Source: Polytrichum commune
Taxonomy: Eukaryota; Streptophyta; Polytrichopsida; Polytrichales; Polytrichaceae
Reading direction: 5' to 3'
Assembly: GCA_950295325.1 (NCBI GenBank)
Contig: OX485806.1
Span: 13,454,001-13,518,000 of the forward strand
Length of the DNA stretch: 64,000 nucleotides
The notes below the pieces were generated by a model that did no database searches, was not told where the DNA came from, and saw only the letters and a program-made list of their open reading frames with translations. Positions within the stretch are counted from its first letter, which is position 1. Each line of letters opens with the position of its first letter. Both the position numbers and the translations under genes were made by a program. Below, in pieces: positions 36,352 through 48,666 of the stretch.

Positions 36352-36759
36352 CAATGAACAGGCGGAACCAACCGCTATACTAGTTGTCTACGTGAGTGTG
36401 GGTTACCATTCGGAGTTATGTGTTGCTATAATGTTTTAGCGACATTATCACTTCTTACCAACAAAATGATATCATATTCTTCGGTGTGCAAACTGATTAC
36501 TTATGTTATTTGGGTTCAAAACGATACTCTCGATAAAATGGTATAGCAATGCGTAACTACAAATGATAACCCACACTAATTAGACAAAAGAATGTAGTTA
36601 CAGATGACCCGGTTGAGTTTGAGAAATAAGTGATCAAGTTAGAGGAATCTATGGAATATACCTCAAATTAATAAAGAAAATTCAAAAGATCACAACATGT
36701 ACTAAGCGGTCAACACTAGGATTTTGACGGATTGTGATCCAAAATCTCCCCGGACATTG
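36352..36759 (+). mobile_element. hAT-type MITE with a second MITE nested inside
   Basis: The outer element starts CAATGAAC and ends CTCCCCGGACATTG, flanked by an exact 8-bp duplication ATACGATG (36344-36351, 36760-36767). At about 36392-36600 it is interrupted by a palindromic element whose ends share 'gtgtgggtta' with 'taacccacac'; TA flanks the insertion. The nested element belongs to the family at 1325 and 31692. Insertion order is therefore hAT first, palindromic MITE second. Confidence 0.8.
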
Positions 36760-36949
36760 ATACGATGATTCCCGCTCTCCATTCAAGAGTGAGCCTTTGA
36801 GTCATTCCAAAAGTGGAAGCAGGAGTTTAAAGAGGGATTCATTGAGGGATTTGGGGAATATGATGATCATAGGTTCTCTCAATTGGAGATGGAGCCTAGA
36901 GATGACTATTAGGAAAGTGTGATCCATAGAGAAGTACACTAAATAGTCC

Positions 36950-37270
36950 TATATATTACTGTGGACCAGAGTAATTAATTTTCTAGAGTACGATATTAAG
37001 TATCATAGGGTATTTATTGTCACTATGGTAACTTTTTCGGACGACACTTCTTCCGAATAAGTAGTCTACAAATACTGTCATGGATGATGGGATGAGCTCA
37101 TTCATTGGCCAAAACCCGGCCTTCTCTTGTCATGGATGATTGAAATTTGGATTAAAAATCACTTGGCAAGTGATAGGAATTGCAATCCCCCAAAGAATTC
37201 ACAAGGAATGACAAATAATATTGGGTTGACATTTAGTGTTGGTGACACACTGAATCGTGGTTTACAGTTA
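36950..37270 (-). repeat. Inverted copy of the 32470-33110 element
   Basis: Reverse-complement matches in order: 'cggacgacacttcttc' against 'gaagtgtcatccg', 'gtcatggatgatg' against 'catcatccatgac', 'atcacttggcaagtgata' against 'tatcacttatcaagtgat', and 'caaggaatgacaaataat' against 'attatttttcattccttg'. One end reads 'tacactaaat'. The interior contains a short palindrome around 'cacttg.caagtg'. Non-coding. Confidence 0.6.
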
Positions 37271-38485
37271 GTATAATTGAGCAAGACAATTAGAACTGGT
37301 GACAGTGAAGATCATAATATCTAGTGTAATTCTCAGGATGGGAATTGATGTGGGCCATATCAATTTTCAACCCACACTACATTTGTAGTAAAGAATCGGC
37401 ATGGACCATGGCAATTAATGTTCCTAGAAAATTAGTGTGGGTGATGTGAAATTTTGTGTATTTGGTGCGACTTTTGTCCTACAAGTAACATTCAGTGTGT
37501 TGGTCGGAAGTCTTTATGAAGACTCAGGGGAAGAGGCGGGGTCTTGGACCCAGGTGACGAGAAAATTAGTGTGGCCCACGCTAATTCCCCTCCCCCCCTT
37601 CCACAGTAATAGGGGCAGTTAGTGTAGTTTGACCTGACTGCGGAGACGGTGGCTGGGCGGAAGACTCGACAGTCCAAGGTGGCGACGATGAGCAGCCTCC
37701 TGACTCCTCCCCGGCGGTCCACTTCCAACTTCAGTGAAATTCAAGTCGGCGGATCGGAAAGGACGGGAAAGGGGACGCAATTGCCTCTTCAACATCCACT
37801 CGATCACGAGGACTATCGGTCGGGCCCTGGAGTGGCACAGGATGATGCCCCCGCAGTGTGCTTTTATGCTTCTCGTCGATCGCGCTCAACATAACTTATA
37901 ACTGCTGCAGGATACGGCCTCTTAGCCCATTGCTCCCTCGCAGATCCCGCCTCAATCCCTTCCCTCCCGCCTTGCGACTCGGCGTATTAGATTCTAGCAC
38001 CGAATCGGGTTTTGGAGTTAATAGATTATATATATCTGCTTGCTGCTCATCAACTAGATCGTTTCGACGCATCACGACAGTTAGTCGAGGAGAGGAGCAA
38101 GCTTTGATCACGCATCGTCATTTCTTTTTAACAAAATTGACGAGGCTTGAGTAACATTAATTGACGGCACCACCTTCGTGACGGATAATGTATACATGAT
38201 TGAGTGCCGTTGTGCAGCTTTGACGGAACTGAACAGGGCGGAGAACCAGAATTAGTGCTTCATTGTCGACGACGACGAAGGAGGAGAGGAATTGCTTGAA
38301 TCGACGATTCTGGAAAGTAACTAACGGTAATTAATTAGCGTCGAGGAGCTTGAATTGTTGTTGAAGTCGTTCGGTCGGATCCTCCTTCGGCCCTGGTGGA
38401 TTGGGTTAGGCGATTCGTGATCGACAAAGTGAGTAGGTACCTGTCTGTCTGCTTATAGCTGACACCGGTCGATCGAATTGTGAGT
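37271..38485. other. 5' flank and leader of the 4CL-like gene
   Basis: No transposon recognised. From about 37520 the sequence turns GC-rich, as the two plant genes' 5' regions do here, and contains many short spurious frames. The transcription start and leader of the 4CL-like gene presumably lie in 37600-38485. A tract of CGACGACGACG occurs near 38268. No TATA-like element could be assigned with confidence. Confidence 0.45.
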
Positions 38486-41400
38486 ATGGCAGCGGTTTGT
38501 TTGCCACCATCGCCCAAGGCCGCAGCGACCGACGCAGTTCTCGAAATGACCGCTGCAGTTACCGATCTTCTGCAACAACAACAGAAGAGAGCTGGAGTAG
38601 TAGCCCTGGATGACTGTCCCATAACTTCGCGTGGGAAGAAGAGCTACCGGAGCCACATCCAGCTTCCTGACAATACCCACACCAACTTGGCCTCCTTCAT
38701 TTTGGAGAATGCTGGGAGTGATGACTTCTCATCCCGAACTGCGATTGTGGACGGCGCCACCGGCACCCATTACACGTACTCCAAGGTTAGTCATTCTTTC
38801 ATTCTTCCAAAAATTCATGGGAAGCCGATATAGGTAGTATGCACGCAGACACGGATTTCAGAACAATCTATTGGTTTGTGTTTAGGTAACCAGAACACAT
38901 TAAGGCTATCACGGTTTTGCGATGGAAACTGGCCGTCGTTGGAACAATCAAGTGAAGATTAGCCATTTCGGAGACACTTCTAATATTCACTGAAAGCGTT
39001 GCAAAAGCGTGCAAAGTGGGGACTTGCAATGTTGCTTTATGCTCTGAAGGTGTGGTAGTAGTGCATGGGAAAAAAGTTGTGTGTGTACCGAAAACCGAGG
39101 GTTGGGCGATCAAGTAATTAGCCTTGGTTATTATAGTCGTTACAAAGAATTCACCTCTTGATCAATTGAAACATTTGTCTGGTTGTGAAATCATTATTAA
39201 TGTCATGCATGGGCTCATCAAAACAATACACCTCTTATAAACACATCAGGGACCTATATACATACTTCTCAACTTCTAAAATGGCTTTTGCAGACACTAT
39301 GTCAAGATAGGTCAATGACAAGCTCAGTCAAAACCCTAAGCTACCTCGTGGAGGTTGCTTAAGAATTCCCAATGTTGAGGGTTTGACGTAGCTCTTGTAT
39401 ATGGGGGACCCATTGAGCCACTGAAAATTCTGACATTCTTTGGGTTGTCATGAAGTCTCCTTTGTTTAGTAGCATTCCCCCCTTGATATCTCACTTCGAG
39501 CTTGATCACTTTCCACTTGCTCATATTATGGAGAGCTTTCAAGAGGATTGGTCAAACTCTCAGTAATTTGAGCTTTGGAAAAAATCCTCTTGTCATTGAC
39601 TCCCAAGTATCTAACTCCAGGACATAAGCTCTTAACTTGAGCTCTAGTGTAATTAAGGAGGCCTAATAAGTACCTGTATCAAATATCTGACTTAGTGACG
39701 GTCAGGGATCATTAACTGCCAAATCCACAATTAAGTAATGCGCGCAAGCCGGGGCTGTCTGTGAAACAGGTGCACGATAAGGTGAAGAAAACCGCAGCAG
39801 GGCTGGCGGCCTTGGGGGTGAAGCCGAGGGATGTTGTTTTGTTGCTCTCTCCCAACCTTCCCGAATTTCCAATCGTGTACCTCGCGGTGGTTTATCTCGG
39901 CGCAGTCGTCGCGCCCTCCAACCCATTGAACACAAACGCCGACATCGCCAAGCAGTTGGCACAAGCGAGCGTCAAATTTGTGGTGACTGTACCTGAGCTC
40001 TTGAGCAAATTTGGAGATGATTGCGAGCTGCCCACCATTCTCATAGGTAAATTGACGCTGCACGCGCACATCAATCCCACCCTCAGATTCTTGATCTTGC
40101 TTGTTGGGTCTCCGGCTATTTATAGAGTTTCTGGACTCCTTAGAGTCCTCAATTGAAGAAGTCTAACAAACTAGCCTAACGAAGTCCTCCTGAATTGAAG
40201 CTTGAATTAGACGTGTGTTGTTATTCGGATATTTTTCTCTCTACATCCACTTCTCATATTAGAAGAAACACGTAAGTAGTGCGAGATAATTAGCAAATCC
40301 AAATCATTCCCATAGCCATTTGCCTTGTGATTTTTGGAGTTTGTATGAATATCTTATTCATTATCAAAGTGGAGATTCTCCTGCTCATTAAGTGGTCATA
40401 TAGGTATCCCCAATCATGTTGACTATTGAACCCAAAATGATTAGCATATTTTAAGCACATCCGTCCAATCTCTTTTGAATGCATATCTGTTTGGTATTTG
40501 TTCTCACATACCACTCAAATATAGGTGTCCATGTTATTGCTGTGTTGAAATTAGGCATGTCTACCTTAATGTTAGAATGAGAACATCCTTACACATGATG
40601 CCTACCACAAATGTTCTGGCAGGTGATGAAGCGAAGTGCAAAGAATCCATCAAGACATCCTCGCGTGTCCAACTTCTCTCCGATATTTGCGACAACGGTG
40701 CTAACATTCTCGCCGAAGTTAAGCCACACACCGAATGCCACCCAGACGACACATGTACACTCCTATTCTCGTCGGGAACCACTGGCCTAAGCAAAGCCGT
40801 GGAGCTCTCCCACCGCAACTTCATGTCAGCTATAGCGGCCTACAACACGTTGGAACCAGGTGCATCCACAAGTGACACGGACGTGTGCCTTGCCATCATC
40901 CCCATGTACCATGTGTACGGGTTAGGAATTGTGATGTTGGCCACCCTCGAGAGGGGTGCCTCTGTTGTCACCATGGAGCGATATTCTCTTCCCGGCATGT
41001 TGAAGATTGTGGAGGATTACAAGATTACTGTTGCCACTCTCGTGCCGCCGATTCTTGTTTCGCTCGTGAAGAGCGCGGATGTCGTCGCCAAGTACGACTT
41101 GTCTTCACTTAAAATCATTGCGACAGGTATAAGTTACACCTATGTGCTTATTTCTGTTTGTCTTTTTTTCTTTTTAAGATAGTTGCCAAAAGAACATACA
41201 TGACTACCAGACCCCAAACAGAGAATGGGGCCCGTGGTGAAACCAGACAGCCCCAAGAAGGGTGTGAAATGACACAGGTCTAAGTATGACCTACTAAGCC
41301 AACAAAATACTACCCTATCAAAAAATCGACCCCTAAAATATCCATTTGTTGGCCATTTGTAGACCGTGTCATTATTTGGGTACTTGACAGTGCTATGAAA

Positions 41401-43891
41401 CTGTGTGCATGGGAATTACAGGAGCGGCATCTCTGCGCGAAGACACAATGAAGTCGATTGCCATCATGTTCCCGCACGCCATCATGCGCCAGGTACAATT
41501 GGATGAGCCACCACAGCCCAATAATGTGACGAGAAGTCGACATCATACTTTGCAACAATTGTAGATCTAATGCTTAATGGATTGCAAACGTACACTGATA
41601 TGTGCAATTAGATTGCCTACTTACCCATGAAAATTACCTTGGGTCCAAATCAGATTGTAAAAACTTATAGCTTTGTTTATTCATCCGTCTAGCAACCACA
41701 GTTCTTAAACAAATCTTGTAATTTGTTACTGTGTTAATGAAACATTCAAAATAGTGTGGGGCAACCTAATTGCACATAGCGGTCTAGTGAAGTTTGTAGA
41801 TTTGGTGTATACAACGATGAATAGACTATGATTGATGTCTATCACCGGATGGGGTTTCTGAGCTATCGATCAATCTTTATTGGCGCAGGGTTATGGGATG
41901 ACAGAAGCACCTTTGGTGTCCTTCAGTGTGGTTGCCAATGAGAGGCGGCAATGGGGCTCCGTAGGGCCGCTCGTGCCCGGGATTGAGGTTCGCATCACCA
42001 ACATCGAGTCTGGAAACGCCCTCCCGCTTATGGCGACCGGAGAAATCTGGGTCCGTGGACCCCAAGTCATGAAAGGTACCTACTCTTCATCACATCCACA
42101 TCACCAACTTGGAGAGGCAAATTTTTTACGTCAGAATGATAAAATGCTGAAATAACATTCTAAAATTTGTGATAACTACAATACTGAGTTATTCTCTTCT
42201 ATGGTGTGCCACATTATACTATTACGGAGCAAGTTGCTACTATGATAAGATTCAAACACATACTATACAATAATGACACTATACTTGCCATCCTTCAGAA
42301 GTTTTTGATGCACATCCACTTTGCCACGACAGTTGCTGATGTTACTCAGAAGATTAGGGTTTTGCAATATTCAAGAGAAAATATCAGGTAATCATATCTG
42401 GAGTGATTGTGAGATATATTTAAAATATGATGATGTTTGATCGGGAGGACTGATGGAAGATATGGATATGGATGAAAATTCAGGTTACCTCAACAATCCG
42501 GAGACTACAGCAGCATCTCTAGATTCAGACAAGTGGCTACACACCGGTGACCTTGGTTACGTTGACACCAATGGCTACTTGTTCATCGTCGATCGTTTAA
42601 AAGAGATGATCAAGTACAAGGCACATCAGGTATAATTTTATTTTTTTTCATACGTATTCAAATGATTGATCCTAGTATTCTAGTGAAAATCTCAAGTGTG
42701 GTTCATTTAAACAACCCATTTATCAACTCCATTCTTCCCATCGGCTCAAACATGTATTTAAGAGGACATAGTAGGGGATTCGGGCTTTTATCCATGCCTT
42801 AGATTCTAACAAATACAACGCGTACCTTGTCACCGTAGCCACGTATGATCGATGTAGTTTCACTTCCTCTTCCTCCTCAGAATCAAACCTAGTTCATGAG
42901 ACTTGTTCAAATCTTCACCAAAGAATAACCACCTTTGTCATTTGCAATTGGAGCAGGTTGCACCAGGGGAGCTCGAAGCAGTTTTGTTGAAACACCCTCG
43001 GATTGTGGATGCAGCAGTTGTCCCGTAAGTGCTCGACACACTGTAAAGTACTTCCTATCAAAGCACAGTAAATTGTTCATAATCACAATTTTCTCCGAAA
43101 CTAAAAACATATCACAAGAATATTAATGCAGTAGTTTAATTATCTAAAGGTTCAGAACCTCGTACCGTCCACACATCTATCCATGTGCATGTTGGACTAT
43201 TGTGCTGCAGATATATCATTATTGAAAGATAGATTTGTATACTGATCGGCATCCCTCTGTTTGAACCTGAATATCAGCTATCCAGATGAGGAGGCAGGTG
43301 AACTCCCACTAGCATACGTGGTGAAGAGAGAAGGCACCGATTTGAGCGAAAAAGAGGTCATGAGCTTTGTCAGCAAAATGGTGAGACACTGCTTGCAACT
43401 TCTTATTGAATCCCTTATTGTCCTACCTACATGTATGTTCACTGATATGTGCAATTTGGTTGCCCCACGCTAATTCATCGACATTCGACACTATTGTGAG
43501 TATTTATTAGCACAGTAACAAAATACAAGATTTTTCTTTGTACTGTTGCTTCTATATGAATGATTCAACAAAGTTACAAGTTGTCTGTAATCGGATTGTG
43601 ACCCAAGGTAATGAGGTCATGGGTAAAAAGGCAACCGATTCGCAAAGGCAACCTCGTTGCACATATCAGTGTAGACAATGATATGTGCTTTCAAAAGCCA
43701 TGAAGAGGTGGTTGTTTTCTGAGGCTTCTAATATGGTTACCAGTGGATCAGCTTATAACAGATTATCTACGGTATTTTCACAGGTCGCACCATATAAAAA
43801 AGTACGGATGGTGGAGTTTATCAAGGCCATTCCAAAGTCGAGTGCTGGCAAGATTCTTCGGAAGGAACTCATAGCGAGGCACCAACAATGA
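38486..43891 (+). CDS. 4-coumarate:CoA ligase-like enzyme
   Basis: Exons 38486-38785, 39770-40046, 40623-41126, 41422-41492, 41889-42075, 42484-42629, 42957-43024, 43278-43380, 43784-43891; all GT-AG, phases consistent, 587 aa. It is an ANL-superfamily ligase: ATP activates a carboxylate to an acyl-AMP, then CoA is acylated. The P-loop 'SSGTTGLSK' spans residues 242-250, 'QGYGMTEA' crosses the exon 4/5 junction, 'WLHTGDLGY' is the hinge-side aspartate motif, and the catalytic lysine is Lys575 in '[10 protein letters not shown]'. Box II reads 'GEIWVRG' rather than the 'GEICIRG' of bona fide 4CL, so the substrate may be a phenylpropanoid or another acid. The C-terminus 'RHQQ' is not a PTS1 peroxisomal signal, so cytosol is likely. 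ATG 38486 was preferred over an upstream GTG. The decayed copy is at 13590-16939. Confidence 0.9.
40215..40545 (+). repeat. Dispersed repeat X, copy 3
   Basis: In intron 2 of the 4CL-like gene, same orientation as the other three copies. Shared blocks: 'atgaatatcttattcatta', 'tcaaagtggagattct', 'aagtggtcatataggt', 'accactcaaatataggtgtc'. Ends about 75 bp before the exon 3 acceptor. Confidence 0.65.
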
Positions 43892-46111
43892 CAGCCCAAG
43901 TTCCCAACATACTCATCACCTCTTTTGCATAGAACCCTAGAGAAGGTCGGCCAATTTGAGCCATTCATTCAGCCTATGTCAATAATTCCAATTTCCTTCC
44001 GCTGATGTCATCCATTGAGACAACCCAACCGAAGTTTTTTGTATATTAGTCAATTGAAATGGTTCCATTTCAATCCCTGATTCTTCAGTATTACAGTATC
44101 AACCAACCCTCGCATGATGCATCTCAAAGGAGAACGCATTTGTGATGATTAGTAGGTGTATTGTATGGCAAGGAGGATTCACTTGGGAATTTGAAAGTAA
44201 GAGACCACACATACTCCATATCAGTAGGTAGCCTAGGTGAACATTATCTTTAAATCCCCAGTGAAAATGCTTACTGGCCTCAAACTGGAATGTTCCAATT
44301 TACAAGGTTATTTACACACTTGCATTGCAAGAAATTATACATTTTCAATGTGCTTAGTTGATGGAGATCATCAGTAGTTACACAACAAGACTGAATACTA
44401 CACATGAGGTAGACAACCCTTAAATGGTTCCACTTCTCACAGGATATGAAACACATGATTAGTACGAGATGGTAAGCAACTCCAAATGGAGGCTGTAGCC
44501 AATTTCCATATAATTTTCGGAGCTCACATGAATATCTTATACGTTATCAAAGTGAAATTTCTCGTGCTCGTTCAATCGTTATATAGGTCCTCCCAAGTTA
44601 TGTTGACTATTGAGCCTAGAATGGATGTCATGTTTTGAGCACATGTCTTTTTGTTATCCGTTCTCGGAGCCACACCTAACCACATACCACTCAAATATAG
44701 GTGCCCTAGTAAGTAAAGTAACCGAATAAGGGTTGTCTACCTTAAAGGAACACCCTTGTGAATCAAAACAAGCGCAAATCACAAAAGCTATGAGTAATGC
44801 AGGTGGCAAAGGAACCCAAAAGAGGCTATCCAACAACACCCTGACTGTTGATTATGGTCTCACCTCCATAATATGACACTCGACTATACAACACCTCAAC
44901 TATATGACGCATTTCCCATCAACCAAACTTTCTAGTGTTAATTTATCTCCACACTATGTAGTTGTATACATTTAGAAGGCCCAGTTTGTCATTATAATAA
45001 AGGTAATTCATGTGCATAAGTGGTGGGACCCCCAATAGGATTTGCCTCGGGATTGGGAGTTGTTCTAAGTACAAAATGAGACGGAAGAAAAACATGAATT
45101 ATGATCATTGATGGTTAGTTTAACTTAGCTCAAGTTATTTGCTTTAAACCTTTGTTCCAAAACAAATGTTGCACTTTTGAATCTTTGGAATTGGGTGGAG
45201 GTTGAAGCAAAACTAAAGAAGATTCAAGTAAGCTTGAGTAGTTACAAATTTCTTCCTGCGTTTTGGTTGAAGGTTGGATGGAGGTTGGGCAGAGGTGACT
45301 TACTTACACTCATTCGCAGGTGAGGGTCAATGAAGGTGTATGAAGGGTAGAGGTTTGTTAATTAAGAAGCTTGTTGTTGGGGTTAGGGGAATTCATCAAT
45401 GCTCGTTAGAAGAGTCTAGCACTAGGTGTTCATATCTTAGTAACATCTTTGGTGGGGACAATTCAAGTTTGGAGTTTTGGCAGTAAGGTGGTATTTGATA
45501 TTTGAAGAAAATTGAGTTGGGTTAGGGGCTTTGGGCATAATTAAGGACTCCTCTCCTGGCCAAATTAGGTTTAGTTTTGGAATTGGGATAGGGGAGTGAT
45601 GAATGTTGATGATTCAGATGATTGGATAATAAGTGAAGTAAAATTAAAAACAACGTCAATTCTTTTAATCTGCACTAATGTGATTGGGAGCCCGTTCTTC
45701 CTTACCTTGATCCTGTGTTACTGGGCTTCAAGGTAGGGGACCTTCTTACCTTCTGGGAGGTGGACTCCATTGAGTACTAGTTTCAAGGAAAGGTGTCGTA
45801 TGGGCTTCTGGCATGGATGGTTATGTTTCTTGGGTTTACCTAGGTGAGTCAACAAGGAGTTGGTTGTTGTCGAGTTGTTGCCGCCAATATTTGATGAGAA
45901 AATGATGCCACATCAACATCACTATATTGTTCATACCTTAGTAGACATGTACTCTATAGTCCAAATGTTTGCTCTTGACCAACATGATTGCTTGACTTTG
46001 GACTTTCTTTGGTCTTGGACCCTAGTGTAGACCACCTTCAGTTTAGAGTGGTCCTTTCTTTATGATACATATATTTGGTTGGGGTAGGTATGTGACATTG
46101 CAAGTCAACCC
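43892..46111. other. Spacer downstream of the 4CL-like gene
   Basis: Holds the ligase 3' flank, repeat X copy 4 (44390-44745) and, at 44850-45000, a segment ('ctcacctccataatatgaca', 'accaaactttcta', 'cattataataaaggtaatt') resembling a decayed Tigger left half. From 45000 to 46111 I see no repeat or gene. Confidence 0.5.
44390..44745 (+). repeat. Dispersed repeat X, copy 4
   Basis: Starts about 500 bp past the ligase stop codon. Shares 'atgaatatcttat', 'tatcaaagtgaa', 'tataggtcctccca', 'gttctcggagccacac' and 'accgaataagggttgt' with copies 1 and 2, which lie inside the ligase pseudogene. Confidence 0.65.
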
Positions 46112-46290
46112 CAGTGTTTGGGGCATAATCGGTCAAAATCTTAGTGTTTCTGGTTACATGTTGTGATTATTTTGGGTCCTTTTTGTTACATTGAGGTATA
46201 TTGTATAGATTCCTCTAAAATGATGGGGAATATTCTTGAAGTCTTGAACTTCTATCGATTGTTTCTCAAACTCAACTAGTTCATATGTAA
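46112..46290 (-). mobile_element. hAT-type MITE copy, interrupted
   Basis: Family interior is clear ('gggcataatcggt', 'gaggtatattgtatagattc', 'cttgaacttctat', 'tttctcaaactcaac'). It begins CAGTG but has a short deletion after it, and it stops abruptly at 46290, where a second MITE begins after TA. The remaining terminus (expected 'ggttctccccg') is not found to the right. Confidence 0.6.
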
Positions 46291-46293
46291 CTA

Positions 46294-46497
46294 CATTAAA
46301 TATTGTATTTAATGCCACTTACTATACGGAATTACGCAATGATATAACTATTTATTGTATATCTCATACATATTTGTTCAACAAAGGTCAATCTAGTTAT
46401 TTGGACATTATAAGATAGATGAGACCAATTCAATGTCATAGTGTAAATATATTTTTTACTTCAAAAATTTAGTTACGTTGACTAATAATATCATATT
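46294..46497. mobile_element. MITE related to 34509-34725, decayed
   Basis: Left end CATTAAATATTGTATTTAAT and the following 'actatacggaattacgcaatgatataac' match the 34509 element, as does 'tttggacattata'. The right end is poorly preserved near 46497. It was inserted into the hAT-type copy at 46112. Confidence 0.5.
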
Positions 46498-46620
46498 GGC
46501 AATTAGCGGACATGACACTTTGAGACCTCTAGGTATCTAGTTTAGGCCCTTTGCAAATAGTGTACGTGACACTAACTACCATAAATGGTATAGTTCAACA
46601 ACATTTTATCTTACTTGTGA
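46498..46620 (+). repeat. Dispersed repeat shared with 59395-59480
   Basis: 'caattagcggacatgacact', 'gacctctaggtatctagtt' and 'aatagtgtacgtgac' recur in reverse complement at 59395-59480, beside topoisomerase II. A 'gtgacactaactaccataaa' tail also recurs near 59862. Class unknown. Confidence 0.6.
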
Positions 46621-46992
46621 CCTCTTTAGAGACACAGCACAATCAAATTTGAAATTAACCTTGGTTTTCATTGGCAAGTGACCTATGTAGAATATGATAG
46701 TGATGTTGTCCACTTACACAAAATTGAACAATGGAAGAGTTCCCCCCCTATAACACCAAATTGGGAAGCAAAGAATCTTTGATTCTAGAGCCTAGATCAA
46801 CACCTTCCTCAACTTCGAAAACAATTTCAAATTCTTTGGTCTTGATTTGCAATCACTCGAGCTTCTAATGCTCAAATCCATTGGCTAGATGATTCCACAT
46901 GGCTGGAGGTGTCCACATTAGCCTCATCGACCTTAATTATTACAACAACATCTTTACTTGCTAATAACCTACATGTATACGAAAAGGATATA

Positions 46993-47996
46993 CAATCTAA
47001 CCTCGTTAATACGACATTCGTTTATACGACACCATCGATATTACGACACATTTTTGCGAGACCAAACTTTTTACTTCAAAACTCCCTCTTTTATGCGACT
47101 ATGACACTCGATAATGCAACATTTAGGATCTCCGTTTTGTCATATTAAAGAGCTAGTTAATGTGAAAATTCCTTTCATCTATGTTATGTACATCTAAAAT
47201 ACATCCATTTTCACTTGGGACCTAATTGGGAACTTCATATATCATTGGGAACTTAATGATAATTAGGATTACTAATGTAGAATGGACATGGTTAGAGTGG
47301 CCTCCTGCCTAGTATGTCGCCTTGTACATGGGTGATAGAGTATCACCAATATCTTGATGCTAAACGTCATGCATCACTGTTGTTTAGTTTCTTATTAGAG
47401 AACTCTTTATATTTTGGTGTTAATGAAAATATTATTTTTCAAAAGTTAGTAGGGAATTTAGAGAAGATGATAGTTGCTAACTTGGGTAGGCAACACCAAA
47501 GATCTTTGGACTCTTATTTCAAGAGTTCTTGAGAATATTTGTATTTGTTTGGAGTTACAAGCAGTGACCGGGGAGATTTTTGGGCATAATCAGTTGAGAT
47601 CCTAATCTTTGCAAGTCCAACCCGTAACATGCTGACATCCTTCGGTTTTTCTATATTAATTTGAGATATATTCCATAAATTACTTAAAAATGATCGGTAA
47701 TTGTCTTGCAGTCTTGAACTTCTACTGGTTATTTCTCAAACTCAACCGGTTCATTTATAATTAACTGCCGGTTCTCCCCGATCATTGGTTACAAGTTATT
47801 ATTTCATACCATCTAGATTGCTTAAACTCGTTGTGTATATATATATTTAAAGCTCATCTTACTTATGTTTTCATATTCCCTCAATAATACGACAACTTTA
47901 CGCCATTTGTCATGTTAATGAGAAGACGACACCTCGATAATACAACTTTTTTTTGTTTGTGTTTCCCAATCGTGTCATACTAAAGAGGGAGAACAG
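46993..47996 (+). mobile_element. Tigger/pogo-type transposon, copy 2
   Basis: Terminal repeats CAATCTAACCTCG and (complement) CTGTTCTCCCTC with TA on both sides. Without the nested MITE at 47562-47787 it is about 770 bp, slightly longer than the copy at 3465-4173. It retains a segment lost there, encoding 'KLVGNLEKMIVANLG' and 'SLDSYFKSS', which look like the tail of a pogo-type transposase. No DDE domain remains, so it is a deletion derivative. Confidence 0.75.
47562..47787 (-). mobile_element. hAT-type MITE nested in Tigger copy 2
   Basis: 226 bp from CAGTGACCGGGGAG to CTCCCCGATCATTG, a near-perfect terminal inverted repeat. It is flanked by an exact 8-bp duplication GTTACAAG (47554-47561, 47788-47795). 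The other Tigger copy has the uninterrupted sequence at this point ('gagttataagttatt'), giving the empty site. It is the best-preserved member of the family in this window. Confidence 0.9.
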
Positions 47997-48666
47997 TAGC
48001 ATTGTGTAACTCCAAATAGCAAGCGACACTAAATATAGTATTTAGTGTAGTGTTTCGGTTTTCCATGTTCCTTGGTCAACCTCAAAACACTTTATAGGCC
48101 CTAGCCTAGGGGTTGACACTGTTTTCATATCCTTAGAAAATTCAAACACTCACTTGACAAAGCAGGCTGCCAATTAAATACCTGGTTCCATTCACTGAAC
48201 ACGAGAACTATCATTTACTGCGTTCCCTAGAGTTCCCAACCGTTCCGTATGCACGTTCCATCCACATCATGGCCGTTACAGAGCCTCCTTCGATCGGAGC
48301 CGTCGAATTCGAATTCAAACGCCATCACCCTCCCTGGCCCCTGCCGCTTCTGGCGGGGAAGCCCCGACCCCCCTTTCTTTGAACGCGTTCAGTGTTCGTT
48401 GCCATTTTCGGTAAGGAGGCTGGAGTTGTTGGTTTCGTCGCTCGCGCAGGGGAGGAGCTCGCTAGCTGCGGGGCTGGCACATTGCGTCTTAATCCATCAA
48501 CAAGGCAATGTAGTCTCGCTCTCGGCGGCCTCTTGTGGCGTTTTCACAGGTGCAGGAGCTTTTGAGGGAGACTTTCGGAGCGGGTTTTGGTGTTGTGGCG
48601 AGTGAGAGCGATAGTTTTTTCATAGGGGGAGGAGGAGGAGGAGGTTCTTGTTAATTTATTTTCAAA
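47997..48666. other. 5' flank and leader of topoisomerase II
   Basis: Starts with a MITE terminal fragment (47999-48055, ending 'atatttagtgtag') directly against the Tigger end. From about 48240 it is GC-rich and probably holds the promoter and 5' UTR. The frame at 48249-48605 has no family match. A GGAGGAGGAGG tract lies just upstream of the ATG. No TATA-like element was assigned. Confidence 0.5.

Larger units (their letters stand above)
34075..36860 (+). repeat. Repeated ~400-bp unit, four diverged copies
   Basis: A unit with the order 'catt(t)c(a)aaa..tcaa.gtggca.tttaa', 'gaattcgag', 'atgcagtttaa', 'aaaagaattacatctat', 'catgcataagtct', 'ttagaatccatt' and 'gacc.caac' starts near 34078, 34438, 35818 and 36778 (last copy partial). 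The second copy is split by a MITE at 34509. The copy near 36155-36300 continues into a block ('aattccggtgtcaa', 'gtaacctcc') that recurs at 58970-59115. Non-coding and diverged; class unknown. Confidence 0.6.
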